64,000 nt of DNA from Planctomycetota bacterium (GTDB taxonomy: Bacteria; Planctomycetota; UBA1135; GCA-002686595), in assembly GCA_016714045.1 (NCBI GenBank), contig JADJNY010000015.1:558001-622000 (forward strand), written 5' to 3'. Shown one piece after another: positions 1 through 9,060 of this stretch. Within the stretch, counting starts at the first letter, position 1; each line of letters begins with the position of its first letter. The notes under the pieces were generated by a model that was not told the origin of the DNA, made no database searches, and worked only from the letters and a program-made list of their open reading frames with translations. The position numbers were made by a program, and so were the translations under genes.

Positions 1-2
1 TC

Positions 3-764
3 GAAGACACGTACGGCAAGGACCGTCAGGTCGACAGCGAGAAGCCGCTCGTGAAGCTCACGGGCGGACGCCCGGGCGACACGACGGTGCTGTACGACAA
101 GGGCGGCTGGGCCGCGTGGATGCTGATGAACCAGATGGGCCGCGAGCGCATGCTCGCCGGCTGCAAGGAGCTCATCGCACGCTTCGAGCACGGGCCCGAC
201 CACCCGATGATCGAGGACTACCTCGCGCTCCTGCGCGAGCACGCGGAGGACAAGGAGGCGTTCGACGCCTTCGTGCAGCAGTGGTTCTTCGACGTCGTCG
301 TGCCGCGCTACACGATCGACGCGGCGACGAAGACACGCGCGGCCGATGCGCCCATCGCGTCGCGCGTCGAACCGTCGAGCCCCGGCCCTTCCGCCGAGTC
401 GGACGCGACGACGAACACCTGGGAAGTCGAGTTCGAGCTCACGAACCGCGGCACGAGCACGATGCCCGTCGAGATCGCCGCCGTGCGCGGCGAGCGGTGG
501 CGCAAGGAGGCGGAGGCCTCGACCGAAGGTCCGACCCCCGCGAGCGCGGCCGCGTCGAGCACGTCGAGCACTCCTGGTTCTTCGAACACGCCGAGCGCGA
601 AGACGCCAAGCACATGGCTCGAAGCGCGCACGAGCACGACGCTCTCCGCCGGCGAGACGAAGACGCTGCGCCTCCGCTGCGCGTTCGAACCCGAACGCCT
701 CGTCGTCGACCCCGACGCGAAGGTGCTGATGCTCGAGCGCAAGAAGGCCGAGCGGAAGCTCTGA
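3..764 (+). CDS. C-terminal part of an M1-like metallopeptidase (5'-truncated by window edge)
   Basis: The open frame enters from the left edge and ends with TGA at 762-764, so only the last 253 residues are visible. The segment YDKGGWAAWMLMNQMG resembles the conserved Y-x-K-G stretch after the catalytic domain of M1 (gluzincin) aminopeptidases. It is followed by a helical stretch and, from about residue 125, a beta-type domain (WEVEFELTNRG) with a low-complexity Ala/Ser/Thr insert. The zinc-binding HExxH would lie upstream of the window and is not seen. The assignment rests on this one motif and the overall layout. A GTG at 51 is inside the gene and is not the start. Confidence 0.6.
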   Translation, partial: EDTYGKDRQVDSEKPLVKLTGGRPGDTTVLYDKGGWAAWMLMNQMGRERMLAGCKELIARFEHGPDHPMIEDYLALLREHAEDKEAFDAFVQQWFFDVVVPRYTIDAATKTRAADAPIASRVEPSSPGPSAESDATTNTWEVEFELTNRGTSTMPVEIAAVRGERWRKEAEASTEGPTPASAAASSTSSTPGSSNTPSAKTPSTWLEARTSTTLSAGETKTLRLRCAFEPERLVVDPDAKVLMLERKKAERKL

Positions 765-769
765 GCGAC

Positions 770-965
770 GCCCCCCCAAGAAGGCTCACGCGGCGCGCGC
801 ACTCCCGCCCCGCCGACCGCTCGATGCTGAGCCACTCCCTCCGAAGGTGCTCACGCAACGCGCCACTCTCGCCGTGCCCCACGCTCGTGATCGAGCGCCT
901 ACGTTCGAAGGAGCTCGCGCCGCGCGCACCTCCTCGCCGTCCCCCACGCCCGAAGCTGAGAGCCC
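770..965 (+). repeat. Three imperfect ~60-bp tandem units after the stop codon
   Basis: Units at about 775-832, 838-895 and 900-965 share a GAAGGxGCTC start, a CGCGGCGCGCGCAC-like core and a CGCTGAGAGCCC-like end. They start a few bases after the stop codon of the peptidase gene. A single related unit lies at 49100-49165, again right after a stop codon. Weaker relatives follow the stop at 25926. No protein-coding potential is evident. Confidence 0.6.
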
Positions 966-1130
966 CTAGTGCTCTGCCTCACGAGTCGGCATCGGATGTC
1001 CAGCCCGCTTCTACCGAGGTGCAGTAGCGCTCCAGCGGGCCGAGGACCTGCTCGGCGGTCTTGACCCACACGAAGGGTCTCGGCGCGCGGTTGCATTCCA
1101 TTGATGCGAACTCGCGAGGCAGAGCACTAG
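966..1130 (-). mobile_element. IS630-family remnant (MITE-like) with 20-bp terminal inverted repeats
   Basis: The ends at 966-985 and 1111-1130 are inverted repeats with 19 of 20 bases matching, and both termini read CTAG, the preferred target of IS630-type elements, which duplicate TA. The minus strand encodes PFVWVKTAEQVLGPLERYC (stop at 979-981), which matches the C-terminal signature of IS630-family transposases (PFxWtKtAdxIl...rfc). So this is a 165-bp internally deleted element, not an active transposon. Comparing the flanks with 49160-49180 shows that it interrupts the dispersed repeat exactly between its 60-bp unit and its hairpin. Confidence 0.75.
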
Positions 1131-1132
1131 AA

Positions 1133-1178
1133 CCCCGCGCAAGCCAGGATCGGTCCTCCGGTCCTGGCTTGCGCGGGG
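1133..1178 (+). terminator. Strong 17-bp hairpin, copy 1 of a dispersed structured element
   Basis: Perfect arms at 1133-1149 and 1162-1178 enclose the 12-nt loop TCGGTCCTCCGG. A second copy at 49171-49218 has nearly the same loop and covarying stem pairs. The sequence after the stem (to about 1280) is also shared with copy 2, including a 14-mer TGTGTTCCGTTGCG and CCCGACCGAC. A degenerate second copy of this tail lies near 1365-1420. It may end transcription of the upstream gene or be part of an RNA leader of the downstream gene. Confidence 0.7.
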
Positions 1179-1554
1179 TCCGTGATGCGAAGCACACGCG
1201 TGTGTTCCGTTGCGTCCTTCTCCCCGTGTCGTCCCATCTGGCAGCGCCGCTCCCGACCGACACAACTTCCCGCCACTCGGTTCGCAGGTCCCGCCCACGC
1301 AACCAGCTCATGGACACTCGCCCGATCACAGCCCGGAAAACCCGCTCACGCTCACGCCGGCCCCCTGTGATGCAAACCACACGCGCCTCTTCCGCTGCAC
1401 CCCTTCCCCCGCACCTCACCCCCCCAACACTCACGCTCCCGCCCCAATTCCCTCACCCCACCTTGACGCTCCCGAACAAGCCCCCCTAGCCTGGACCTCG
1501 GGACGCCACCCGCGCCCCTCCCGCTCGTCTCGCTCCGCTTCGGTGAGGTCCCCC

Positions 1555-2670
1555 ATGCTCTCGATCCGCTCTCTCCTCCCGCTCGCCCTCTTCGCCCTCG
1601 CGCTTCCCGGGCGCGCGCAGATCTGTCCCGAGCTCGGTCCGATCCAGGTCCACACCGGCGCGGGCACGATCACCTGCCCGTGCTTCGTCGCGAACGAGGA
1701 AGCCGGCACCGTCTTCACCGGCATCCCCGCGGGCGACTTCCCGATCGAGATCACGAAGATCGGCATCGGCTGGGGCTCGCAGTCGGGCGGCGCGCTCCCG
1801 ACCGTCGAGGACTCGATCAACATCTACGGCGCGGGCCTGCCGAACCCGGCTGCGGGCGGCACGCTCTACTCGTTCGGCGCGCCGCAGATGACGGACGGCT
1901 TCGTGAACGAGTTCAACGTCGAGAATCAGGCGCCGGGCGGCGGCGCGGTCGTGATCACCTCGCAGCCGTTCACGGTCACGCTGCGCTTCTTCAACGCGAA
2001 CAACACGCCGCCCTACGGCCCGAGCATGGTCGAGGACGGCAACGGCATCACGCCGGGTCGCAACGTCGTGCGCGCGATCGGCTTCCCCTTCAACGGCTGG
2101 TACGACGCGCAGTCGCTCGGCGTCAGCGGCGATTGGGTGCTCTACATCAAGTACAAGGCGAACTGCGGCACGGGCGGGGGCAACCCGGGCGTCGCGTACT
2201 GCTTCGGGGACGGAACGGGAGCGGCGTGCCCGTGCGATCCGGGCCAGGCGGGCGGCCTGGGTGAAGGCTGCGCGAACTCGACCGGCAACGGCGGACGCAT
2301 CGAAGCGAGCGGCACGCCGAGCGTCGCGAACGACACGCTCGTGCTCCATCTTTCGCATCTGCCTGCGACCGCGGCCGCGATCATCTTCCAGGGCACGCTG
2401 CAGCAGAACGGCGGCAACGGATCGCAGCTCAACGACGGCCTCTTGTGCGTCAACGGCTCGATCATCCGCCTCGGCACGAAGAACTCCGTCGCGGGCGCGA
2501 GCGACTGGGGCTTCGGCATCGCGGGCGACCCGCTGGTCTCGGTGCGCGGCGCGATCCCGGCGGTCGGAGGGACGCGGCACTACCAGGGTTGGTACCGCAA
2601 CTCGGCGAGCTTCTGCACGCCGGCGACGAGCAACTACACGAATGGCTGGTCCGTGACGTGGACGCCGTGA
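1555..2670 (+). CDS. Secreted protein with planctomycete-type C-terminal cysteine module
   Basis: 371 residues from ATG 1555. The open frame extends further upstream, but ATG 1555 gives a clean signal peptide (MLSIRSLLPLALFALALPG, cleavage near GRA-Q). Residues 25-205 form a beta-rich region of unknown function with an early CPC motif. From about residue 213 comes a module with YCFGDG, ACPC, GxGCxNS, DGLLCVNG and a final WYRN..FC.P..NGW pattern. The same module ends the protein at 27809-30517, so it is probably a shared surface, sorting or assembly domain. The cysteines suggest disulfides outside the cytoplasm. The function is not known. A 12-bp hairpin follows at 2721. Confidence 0.8.
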   Translation: MLSIRSLLPLALFALALPGRAQICPELGPIQVHTGAGTITCPCFVANEEAGTVFTGIPAGDFPIEITKIGIGWGSQSGGALPTVEDSINIYGAGLPNPAAGGTLYSFGAPQMTDGFVNEFNVENQAPGGGAVVITSQPFTVTLRFFNANNTPPYGPSMVEDGNGITPGRNVVRAIGFPFNGWYDAQSLGVSGDWVLYIKYKANCGTGGGNPGVAYCFGDGTGAACPCDPGQAGGLGEGCANSTGNGGRIEASGTPSVANDTLVLHLSHLPATAAAIIFQGTLQQNGGNGSQLNDGLLCVNGSIIRLGTKNSVAGASDWGFGIAGDPLVSVRGAIPAVGGTRHYQGWYRNSASFCTPATSNYTNGWSVTWTP

Positions 2671-2720
2671 TCGAACGGTAGCGCGCGGTTCGCCCGCGCT
2701 TGCTCCCGTATCCAAACCTG

Positions 2721-2749
2721 GCCGTGCCGGAAGCTGTCCGGCACGGCCT
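2721..2749 (+). terminator. Hairpin downstream of the secreted-protein gene
   Basis: Perfect 12-bp arms (2721-2732 and 2738-2749) surround a 5-nt loop, 50 bases after the stop codon. The T-run is weak. It is consistent with an intrinsic terminator in a GC-rich genome. Confidence 0.65.
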
Positions 2750-3660
2750 CGTTCGTCTCCGGGATCGACTGCGTTCGCGTTGGAGCGCGATCCACGTCGC
2801 GAGCGGGGGTCGAAAGGAGCGGGTTCGTGAGGCGCGCCGTTCTCGAGCCCTGGTCGGCCCGCAGGCTTCTCGCGAAGATCCTCGCGCACTCCTTGAACCC
2901 GAACAGGCGGTCAAGGGGGGTGAGGGGGAGCGAGCGGCTGCGGACCGCGCGACCGCTCTTGGAAGTTCTCCAGCCCGCAGATTCGCCGCATAGATTTCTA
3001 CGAGTTTTCCTGGCCGCCAGGGACGCCCGGACCACCCACACCAGGCCTGCGGGAGGATCTCCGTGGACTCTCGGAGAGATCCGCAACGATCGGGGACGAG
3101 CGCGCTAGGGGTGGTCGTACTGCGCCCAGGCACGACGGGCTCGTGCTCCGTGCCCTGCGCCCGCACGCTCCAGTCCCTCCGTACCCCCCCTTCCCATGCA
3201 TCCCCAGCGCAAACACGAAGAGCTCGAAGTCCAGGCACCCTCGCCGGACTCGTCGAATCGCGCTCCGGAGGAACGCGACGGCGCGCGAGCCGTGTACGGT
3301 GCCTGTTCGGTGCTCCGCAGCCGCGTGAAACGACGGGCCGGCACCCGCGTCCGACCGCGCATGCGACGGTGCGCGCGACGCGCGGTCCGTGGCGGAGCGC
3401 TCGTTGCGCAATACGGGCTGTGCGCGCAAGATCGGAGAACACGTCGAAACGTCAGCCCGCGGGGACGGCACGCACGCTGCCGAGTCGAGAACTCGGCCTT
3501 CGATGTCCGTGCGATCCAACGAAGACGGTCTCCTGCTCGCAGGCAGGGCCCAGTCGCTGCAGGTCCAAGGCCCCACGAACCGCATCCATTCCAATCAGGA
3601 CTCCGGCGCATTGCCGGCGTTCGTAACGACTCTCCCTAAACGACCTAGTCGGCGTCTCTC
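2750..3660. other. About 0.9 kb without a recognisable gene
   Basis: Several open frames exist on both strands, but their translations are the Arg/Ala/Ser/Pro-rich kind that random GC-rich DNA gives, and none has a recognisable motif or signal sequence. It may hold the promoter of the gene starting at 3661, or decayed sequence. No RNA gene or repeat was recognised. Confidence 0.5.
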
Positions 3661-5334
3661 ATGAAACAGCTCCTCCCCTTCCCCCTTCCCTTGTTCTGCC
3701 TAGGGCTGGCGACTACAGCGCTCTGCCTCGAGCAGGAGCAGCAGAACAACAAGCCGATCAGCCAGCGCTTCCCCGGCCTGAACGCCTTCGCGTCATTCCG
3801 CAAGATCGTGTCCGGCGAGTTCACCGGCGACCTGAGTCGCGATGCCGTCGTGATGAACGGAAACGCGCCGACACTCCTCGTTTCGCCGGAGCGCTACGAC
3901 ACGTCGTGCCCCACGGGCTCGCCCGCGAACGACATCGCCGTGTTGCCCGGCGGTCCGAACGGCAAGGACCGACTCGTGACCGTGGGTTCGGGCGGGCTTC
4001 GCGTCTACGAACGCAATAGCGCTGCGGACAGCTGGTCATACACCTCACCCAGTGACCCGACCGGCGCGTGGCTCAACGCCGTGCTGGTGGCGACGGGCGA
4101 CCTCAACGGTGACGGGTTCACCGACATCGTTGGCGTCGCATCGAACGCCCGCGACATCCTGATCCAGAACGGGTCGGCGAACGGGACGTTCTCGGCGGGC
4201 ACGACGCTTCCTGGCCCGTCAGTCACGGTTTATGGCCTGTTGCTCCTGAACTGGCGTGATGCAGCGGTTGGCGACGAGGCAGGCACGGTGGAAATCGCCA
4301 CGCTCACCTCCGCCGGCGCGTCTGTATTCGAGCCGTCGGGACAACTCCTGTTCCAGTCGGCGTGGACGTACTCCACACTGCGCGCGGCCGTGATCCGAAA
4401 CAAGTCGAGCATCACGGATCGACTCGCCGTCAGCGCCGTGTTCAACGGCACGGACCGGCTGACCTTCTTCAGCGCGAGCGGGACGGAAGGGCCGTACAAC
4501 CTCGGCGCGGTCGGCATCGTGTCCATGGCGTCGGGCGATGCGACCGGGGATGGTGACACGGACCTCTTCCTCAGCGTCAACACGGAACGGAAGTTCTGGC
4601 TCTACGAGAACCAGTCGCCCTCCATCCCCACGATCACCGTGGCGACGCCGGTGAAGTACAGCTACGGCTCGGTCGACAGGAATCCGGCGCTGAACCAGGC
4701 GGGCTTGGCCGTCGCGGACTTCGACGGCGACGGACAGGTCGACGTGCTCGCACCCGCTCAAGGCGACTCGCCCTCGCCGGGCAGCGTCTTCGGTTCGGTG
4801 CCGCTCGTCCACTTGGACAGCAGCCACCTGGCCTATCGATGCGAAGTGCGCAAGGTCACGCACCATCTCGGAGGCGTTCCAGGAGGTGTGCTCACCCTGT
4901 CCTTCAAGGCGCCGGCGACGACGATTACGGGCCCCGTGGGAACCCCGAAGCTGCGCGTGCTGGGCTACCAGGCGCCGGGTCCCGGGGGACCGACGGCCGA
5001 TGAACCGTTCCTCGAGGGTCTCTTCCCGGTTCCGACCGTCAACGCCGAGACGGTGGTCTCCTTCCCCTTGCCTCCGGGCATCCTCTTGTCGGACACGGGC
5101 GTGCTCCCCATCGTCGCCTACCAGGTGATGGCCGACGGCAACACGATCGTGAAGCAAGCACCCGCCGCGACGGGTTGGGTGATCGCGGAGGACGACATCC
5201 CGCTCGTCTTCGGCGCGCCTGAGATCGAGTTCGAGGTGGAGACGGTCGACCAGGACAACATCCCGGTCGACGGGGCCTGGGACCAGGGTCCCACCGTGCC
5301 ACCGATGGAGCCCACCAAGGATCCGAAGCAGTGA
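3661..5334 (+). CDS. Secreted FG-GAP/VCBS repeat protein
   Basis: 557 residues. The N-terminus MKQLLPFPLPLFCLGLATTA is a signal peptide. At least three calcium-loop motifs of the FG-GAP/VCBS type are visible: GDLNGDGFTDIV (near residue 145), GDATGDGDTDLF (near 295) and ADFDGDGQVDVL (near 355). A degenerate one near residue 55 (GEFTGDLSRDAVV) fits a seven-bladed integrin-like propeller. The last 170 residues are Pro/Gly-rich beta sequence without a recognised domain. It probably acts at the cell surface. A 14-bp hairpin terminator follows. The ligand is unknown. Confidence 0.8.
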   Translation: MKQLLPFPLPLFCLGLATTALCLEQEQQNNKPISQRFPGLNAFASFRKIVSGEFTGDLSRDAVVMNGNAPTLLVSPERYDTSCPTGSPANDIAVLPGGPNGKDRLVTVGSGGLRVYERNSAADSWSYTSPSDPTGAWLNAVLVATGDLNGDGFTDIVGVASNARDILIQNGSANGTFSAGTTLPGPSVTVYGLLLLNWRDAAVGDEAGTVEIATLTSAGASVFEPSGQLLFQSAWTYSTLRAAVIRNKSSITDRLAVSAVFNGTDRLTFFSASGTEGPYNLGAVGIVSMASGDATGDGDTDLFLSVNTERKFWLYENQSPSIPTITVATPVKYSYGSVDRNPALNQAGLAVADFDGDGQVDVLAPAQGDSPSPGSVFGSVPLVHLDSSHLAYRCEVRKVTHHLGGVPGGVLTLSFKAPATTITGPVGTPKLRVLGYQAPGPGGPTADEPFLEGLFPVPTVNAETVVSFPLPPGILLSDTGVLPIVAYQVMADGNTIVKQAPAATGWVIAEDDIPLVFGAPEIEFEVETVDQDNIPVDGAWDQGPTVPPMEPTKDPKQ

Positions 5335-5460
5335 TCGCCGAGCCGTCGACTCGCACGACGGAAGGCTCCGTCCTTTGCCGTGGCCGCGGCGTGCCGTGCG
5401 CGTCGAGGACGAGCTGAGTCGAGAGCCGGAGCATCACCGAGATCGCGACGCGATCCACGC

Positions 5461-5493
5461 ACGGGCACGACGTCTCGAGGACGTCGTGCCCGT
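5461..5493 (+). terminator. Hairpin after the FG-GAP gene
   Basis: Perfect 14-bp arms (5461-5474 and 5480-5493) with a 5-nt loop, followed by CTTCGTT. It lies 127 bases after the stop codon at 5334. The rest of 5335-5809 shows nothing recognisable. Confidence 0.7.
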
Positions 5494-5809
5494 CTTCGTT
5501 CCGTGTCCGGGAGAGCGAGAGTGCGCCGTCCGACGACCATAGCCGCCGGGCCGAAGGTCCGCTTCGCTCGCTTCGGTGCGACGCTCGTCGCAGCGCGCGC
5601 GAAGGCCTGCGTCGTTCGCGCGCCCACACCGGGTGAAGGCCGCGTCGCACCGAATGGATGCGCAGGCAGCGTTCGGACCGCGCCGCAGGGTCGAGGCTTG
5701 TGCCGAGACGCACGCGACGCGCGCGCGACGCCGCGTGCCGGGCCGTGCCAACGTCGCCGAGCCGCCTCGGTGCGGGAGCGCGTGACCAGCCACGCGCGCT
5801 CGGCGCTCG

Positions 5810-8572
5810 TCACTTCGAGAACAGCGTCTCGTGCCCCGCGCCGACCGCGCGCAGCAGCCCCCAGTAGAAGGGGTCCGCGAATTCTGGTCGCGCGGCCATC
5901 GTCTTGCGCGCCTGGCGCAGAGCCGACGCCGGATCGGCGCCGCCCACCAACGCCTCGTTCAGGAGCCGACCCAGCGTGGTCGCGGCGCCGGAGTCGAGGT
6001 CGAACGAGCCCAGAATCACACAGCGCGCGCGCGCGCCGCCCGAAAGGAGCGTGCCGGCGAGCCCCGCGCTCCCGGCGTCTCCGCGCCGCGCCGGTTCGAC
6101 ATCGGCGCCGCAAGCGAGGAGCACGACGAGCTCCGGCGAGCTGAACGTGCTCAGCTCGGAAGCGCCGATCCAGACTGTCTCGCTCGGCGTCTCCCCCTGG
6201 AGCAGGAGCGTGGCCGGGTCGACGCGCTCCCAGTTCTGCTTTCCGTGCGTGAGGACGACGAGCAAGCGAGCGAAACGGGCCCCTTCGTCGAGCGCGCTCC
6301 GCGTCGCGCGTTCGCCGAGCGCGACGTGGCGTGCCTTCGCGTCGAACGGCGCGAGCATCGCTTCGGCGCTGGACGAGGCCAAGCTCCAACGCGGCCCCTT
6401 GGGCATGCCGACCAGAGCCGCAGAGCGCGCTCCACCCGAGGGGCTCGCGCTTCCCAGCGTGCGCGCGCGCTCGACCAAGAGCGCGCCGACCGAAGCGCTG
6501 GGCACGTCGGCGACGGCGAGGTGGAGGCCGAGTCGCGGCCCCGAACCGAGCAGCAGGGCCTCGAACGGCACGTTGCCGAGCATCTCGCGCCCGATGATCG
6601 TGACACGATCACAGCGCAGGAGCTTCGTGCAGAGCTCGGCCGGCAGCATCCGCTCCGAGAACGCCTGCGTGCTCTTCAACGCGCGCGCCGGGCCCTTCGA
6701 CTGGGCCGCAGCGGGCGGGATCGACAACTCGGCCTCGACCTCGAGGAGCAGGCTCTCGAGCTCGTCCCGGCTGGCGAGCGGGAAGCACTCGACCGACTTC
6801 GAGTCGACGTAGAAGACGTACGAGCGCACCGGGCCGAAGAGGTAGTGCAGCACGGCGTGGTCGGAGCGGCCGGCGAGCAACGTGCCGCGGACACGCGCGA
6901 GGTCGGCCGGCGACGCCCCGAGCTTGCGCACGAGTGTGCTCGCCTTCTCGATCGAGAGCAGGTGCTCGAAGGCGCGCTCGACGCCCGCGGCTCCGGGTGC
7001 GAGGAGTCGCTCGAGCTCGATCAGCTCGCCCAGCAAACCGCGCATGTCCCCGTTGCTCAAGATCCCGTGGCCGCCGCGCCACAGGTCGAGCACCTTGAAC
7101 TTCTCCACCGCGCTACCGAGCGTTTCGACGAGCTCGTCGCGCCGCCGCGTCAGGAGCTCGGCCTTCCCTGCGTCGTCGGAGTTGGTTCGCGCGAACCGCG
7201 CCTCGAGGGTCTTGAAGGTCGCGTACTGCGGATGGTTGCTGCGACCGGGCTCGTCCCCGAGATCTTTGTCCGCGCGATTCAGGCGCTCGCGCGCGTCGGC
7301 GAGCTTCCCTGCACGCAGGTCGAGGTCGCACAGGGCGAGGTTCGGCTCGACCCGCTCGCCGCCGGTGAGGATCCCCGACGCCAGCGCCCCTTCGAGATGC
7401 CCGCGCGCGGAGTCCGTCCAGACCTGCGGCTCGAGGCGGGCGTACTCGTTCAACGTCGCGCCGAGATGAGCGCGAATCACGGCGAGGATCCGCGCCTCGT
7501 CCTTGCTCGGCGTCGGGTTCCGCGCAGCGAGGCGCTCGTAGAAGTCCGCGTAGCCCTTCGGATCGAACCGGTTGCTGCGGACGTTCGACTCGAGCCGCCA
7601 CAGGGCCGGCAGGACGTCTCTGCAGTCGGCCTTGGAGGCCGTGGCCTGGGCGTAGTCCGCCTGGGCGAGTTCGAGCTCGCGGATCGCTCCGTCGGAGAGA
7701 CCGAGGGCCTGCAACACGCCCGCGTACTGCACGTGGTAGTAGCCCCGGAGCTTGACCAGCGCCCCGCTGTTCCAGTCCGCCAGCGTGCGCGAGTGATGTT
7801 CCTCCAACGGCCCCGCGGCGCCCGCCTCGATCTCGGCCTTGCGCGCGAGCGCAGCGTCATGCGCGCGCGTGATGTCCTCGATGCCCGTGTCGCAGGCACG
7901 CCGAGCCTCCTCCAGCTGACCGAGACGCGTGTGGAGCTGGACGACGTTCACGCGCAGGAGGTGTCGGTCGTGGACGAGCTTCCAGGGCTGGATCTCCTGG
8001 TCGTAGCGCTGGAGCCGCTCCAACGCTTCTGCGAGCTTCCCGTCGCTGCGGAGCTTCCGATACTCCGCGTCGCACAGCGCGCGATCCGGCGGCTGCGAAG
8101 GGAGCGCGCTCGTGTTCGCTTCCTGCGACGCAGGCTGAGCGGTCGTGCCTTCGGCGCCGCGGGGCACCGAGACAGGAGAGGGTTGCGGAGCCGTCGTTTC
8201 ACCGCCGTGACCCTTGGGTTCCGACGCGGACGGCGGGACCGCGGTCTCGACGTCGTCGCGCGTGGCGGCCTGCGCAGGTTGCGCGGTCGCGCCAACGGCG
8301 CCGCGGGGCGTCGACTCCGAGGACGGAGCGAAGGGGACCGCATCAGCGGGTGAGGAGGACGTCGATCCCGATGTCGAAGGCGGAAGCCGACGTTCTGCGC
8401 CTTCGCTCGCGGGTGCGGCCGCGGGCTCGCCTTGGAGGTGCGCGGAGCCCGGGGATGCGCACTGCGACAAGATCGCGATCAGGGACCCCGCGACCAGGAG
8501 TCCTTGACCTGTCTTCCTCGCCGTCCGTCCTTCGGAATGAGCTCGAGCGTGAGATCGATCGTCTTCGGCCAT
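5810..8572 (-). CDS. Membrane-anchored TPR-CHAT (caspase-like) protein
   Basis: 920 residues. The start at ATG 8572 overlaps the upstream gene by 94 bp, and no later start precedes the membrane helix. Residues about 20-42 (GQGLLVAGSLIAILSQC) form a hydrophobic anchor, followed by a Pro/Ala/Ser-rich linker to about residue 150 and a long helical TPR-like region. The C-terminal CHAT peptidase domain has the catalytic pair: His near 776 in VVLTHGKQNW and Cys near 821 in VVLLACGAD, with a family-typical end (DPFYWGLLRAVG). CHAT proteins are caspase-like cysteine peptidases often fused to TPRs. Here the anchor suggests an envelope location. It is third in an operon with an ECF sigma factor and a membrane partner, so its expression is probably tied to that sigma system. 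The substrate is unknown. Confidence 0.88.
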   Translation of the reverse strand: MAEDDRSHARAHSEGRTARKTGQGLLVAGSLIAILSQCASPGSAHLQGEPAAAPASEGAERRLPPSTSGSTSSSPADAVPFAPSSESTPRGAVGATAQPAQAATRDDVETAVPPSASEPKGHGGETTAPQPSPVSVPRGAEGTTAQPASQEANTSALPSQPPDRALCDAEYRKLRSDGKLAEALERLQRYDQEIQPWKLVHDRHLLRVNVVQLHTRLGQLEEARRACDTGIEDITRAHDAALARKAEIEAGAAGPLEEHHSRTLADWNSGALVKLRGYYHVQYAGVLQALGLSDGAIRELELAQADYAQATASKADCRDVLPALWRLESNVRSNRFDPKGYADFYERLAARNPTPSKDEARILAVIRAHLGATLNEYARLEPQVWTDSARGHLEGALASGILTGGERVEPNLALCDLDLRAGKLADARERLNRADKDLGDEPGRSNHPQYATFKTLEARFARTNSDDAGKAELLTRRRDELVETLGSAVEKFKVLDLWRGGHGILSNGDMRGLLGELIELERLLAPGAAGVERAFEHLLSIEKASTLVRKLGASPADLARVRGTLLAGRSDHAVLHYLFGPVRSYVFYVDSKSVECFPLASRDELESLLLEVEAELSIPPAAAQSKGPARALKSTQAFSERMLPAELCTKLLRCDRVTIIGREMLGNVPFEALLLGSGPRLGLHLAVADVPSASVGALLVERARTLGSASPSGGARSAALVGMPKGPRWSLASSSAEAMLAPFDAKARHVALGERATRSALDEGARFARLLVVLTHGKQNWERVDPATLLLQGETPSETVWIGASELSTFSSPELVVLLACGADVEPARRGDAGSAGLAGTLLSGGARARCVILGSFDLDSGAATTLGRLLNEALVGGADPASALRQARKTMAARPEFADPFYWGLLRAVGAGHETLFSK

Positions 8573-9060
8573 GACTCCGTCTTCTCCTGAGCGAGAGAAT
8601 ACTCGAAGCCTTGGATCGGCGGACTCTTCACCAACTCGCTCACGACTCCATCGACGATCCCCGCGATCACGAGTCGATACTCGACGCCCTCGGGGCCGCC
8701 CCACGTGACGCGCTCGGGCCAGCCGCGCTCCAACGCCTCCGGGTGGTGGATGCGGAACACACCATCGTTCAGGAGTTCACCCGACGGCTGGTCGGGCTTG
8801 GACGCTTGCTCTTCGCGCAGCAGGAAGAACGCCGCGATCAGCGCCGCGGCGGCGAGTCCCAGGATCCACGGCCACCGGCGAACGACGGTCGTCGGACGCT
8901 CCTCCGCCCACACGTCCTCGAGCACGCGCTCCACGTTGCGCAACCCGGGCGCATCGGGGAGTTCCTCGCCCGCTCGGCGCTCTTCGCGCTCGAGCTTGCC
9001 GAGCTCGTCGAGCATGCGCTCGAGTTCGTCCCCTCCACGACTCGGCTTCATCGCGTCCAT
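8479..9060 (-). CDS. Single-pass membrane protein, probable anti-sigma/regulatory partner
   Basis: 193 residues. Residues 1-60 are charged and helical (ELERMLDELGKLEREERRAG), residues about 64-82 form one transmembrane helix (WPWILGLAAAALIAAFFLL), and the rest is an extracytoplasmic beta-like domain. The gene overlaps the ECF sigma gene upstream by 13 bp and the CHAT gene downstream by 94 bp, which indicates translational coupling. A small membrane protein co-transcribed with an ECF sigma factor usually acts as the anti-sigma factor. No zinc-finger anti-sigma motif (HxxxCxxC) is present, so that role is inferred from position only. Confidence 0.75.
   Translation of the reverse strand: MDAMKPSRGGDELERMLDELGKLEREERRAGEELPDAPGLRNVERVLEDVWAEERPTTVVRRWPWILGLAAAALIAAFFLLREEQASKPDQPSGELLNDGVFRIHHPEALERGWPERVTWGGPEGVEYRLVIAGIVDGVVSELVKSPPIQGFEYSLAQEKTESWPKTIDLTLELIPKDGRRGRQVKDSWSRGP

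Noticed and set aside
3196..3639. Possible gene of about 147 residues upstream of the FG-GAP gene
   Set aside because: Composition is Arg-rich, there is no motif or signal, and overlapping frames on both strands look the same.
5831..8353. An 840-codon plus-strand open frame opposite the CHAT gene
   Set aside because: It is antisense to a gene with clear CHAT catalytic motifs and has shadow-type composition.
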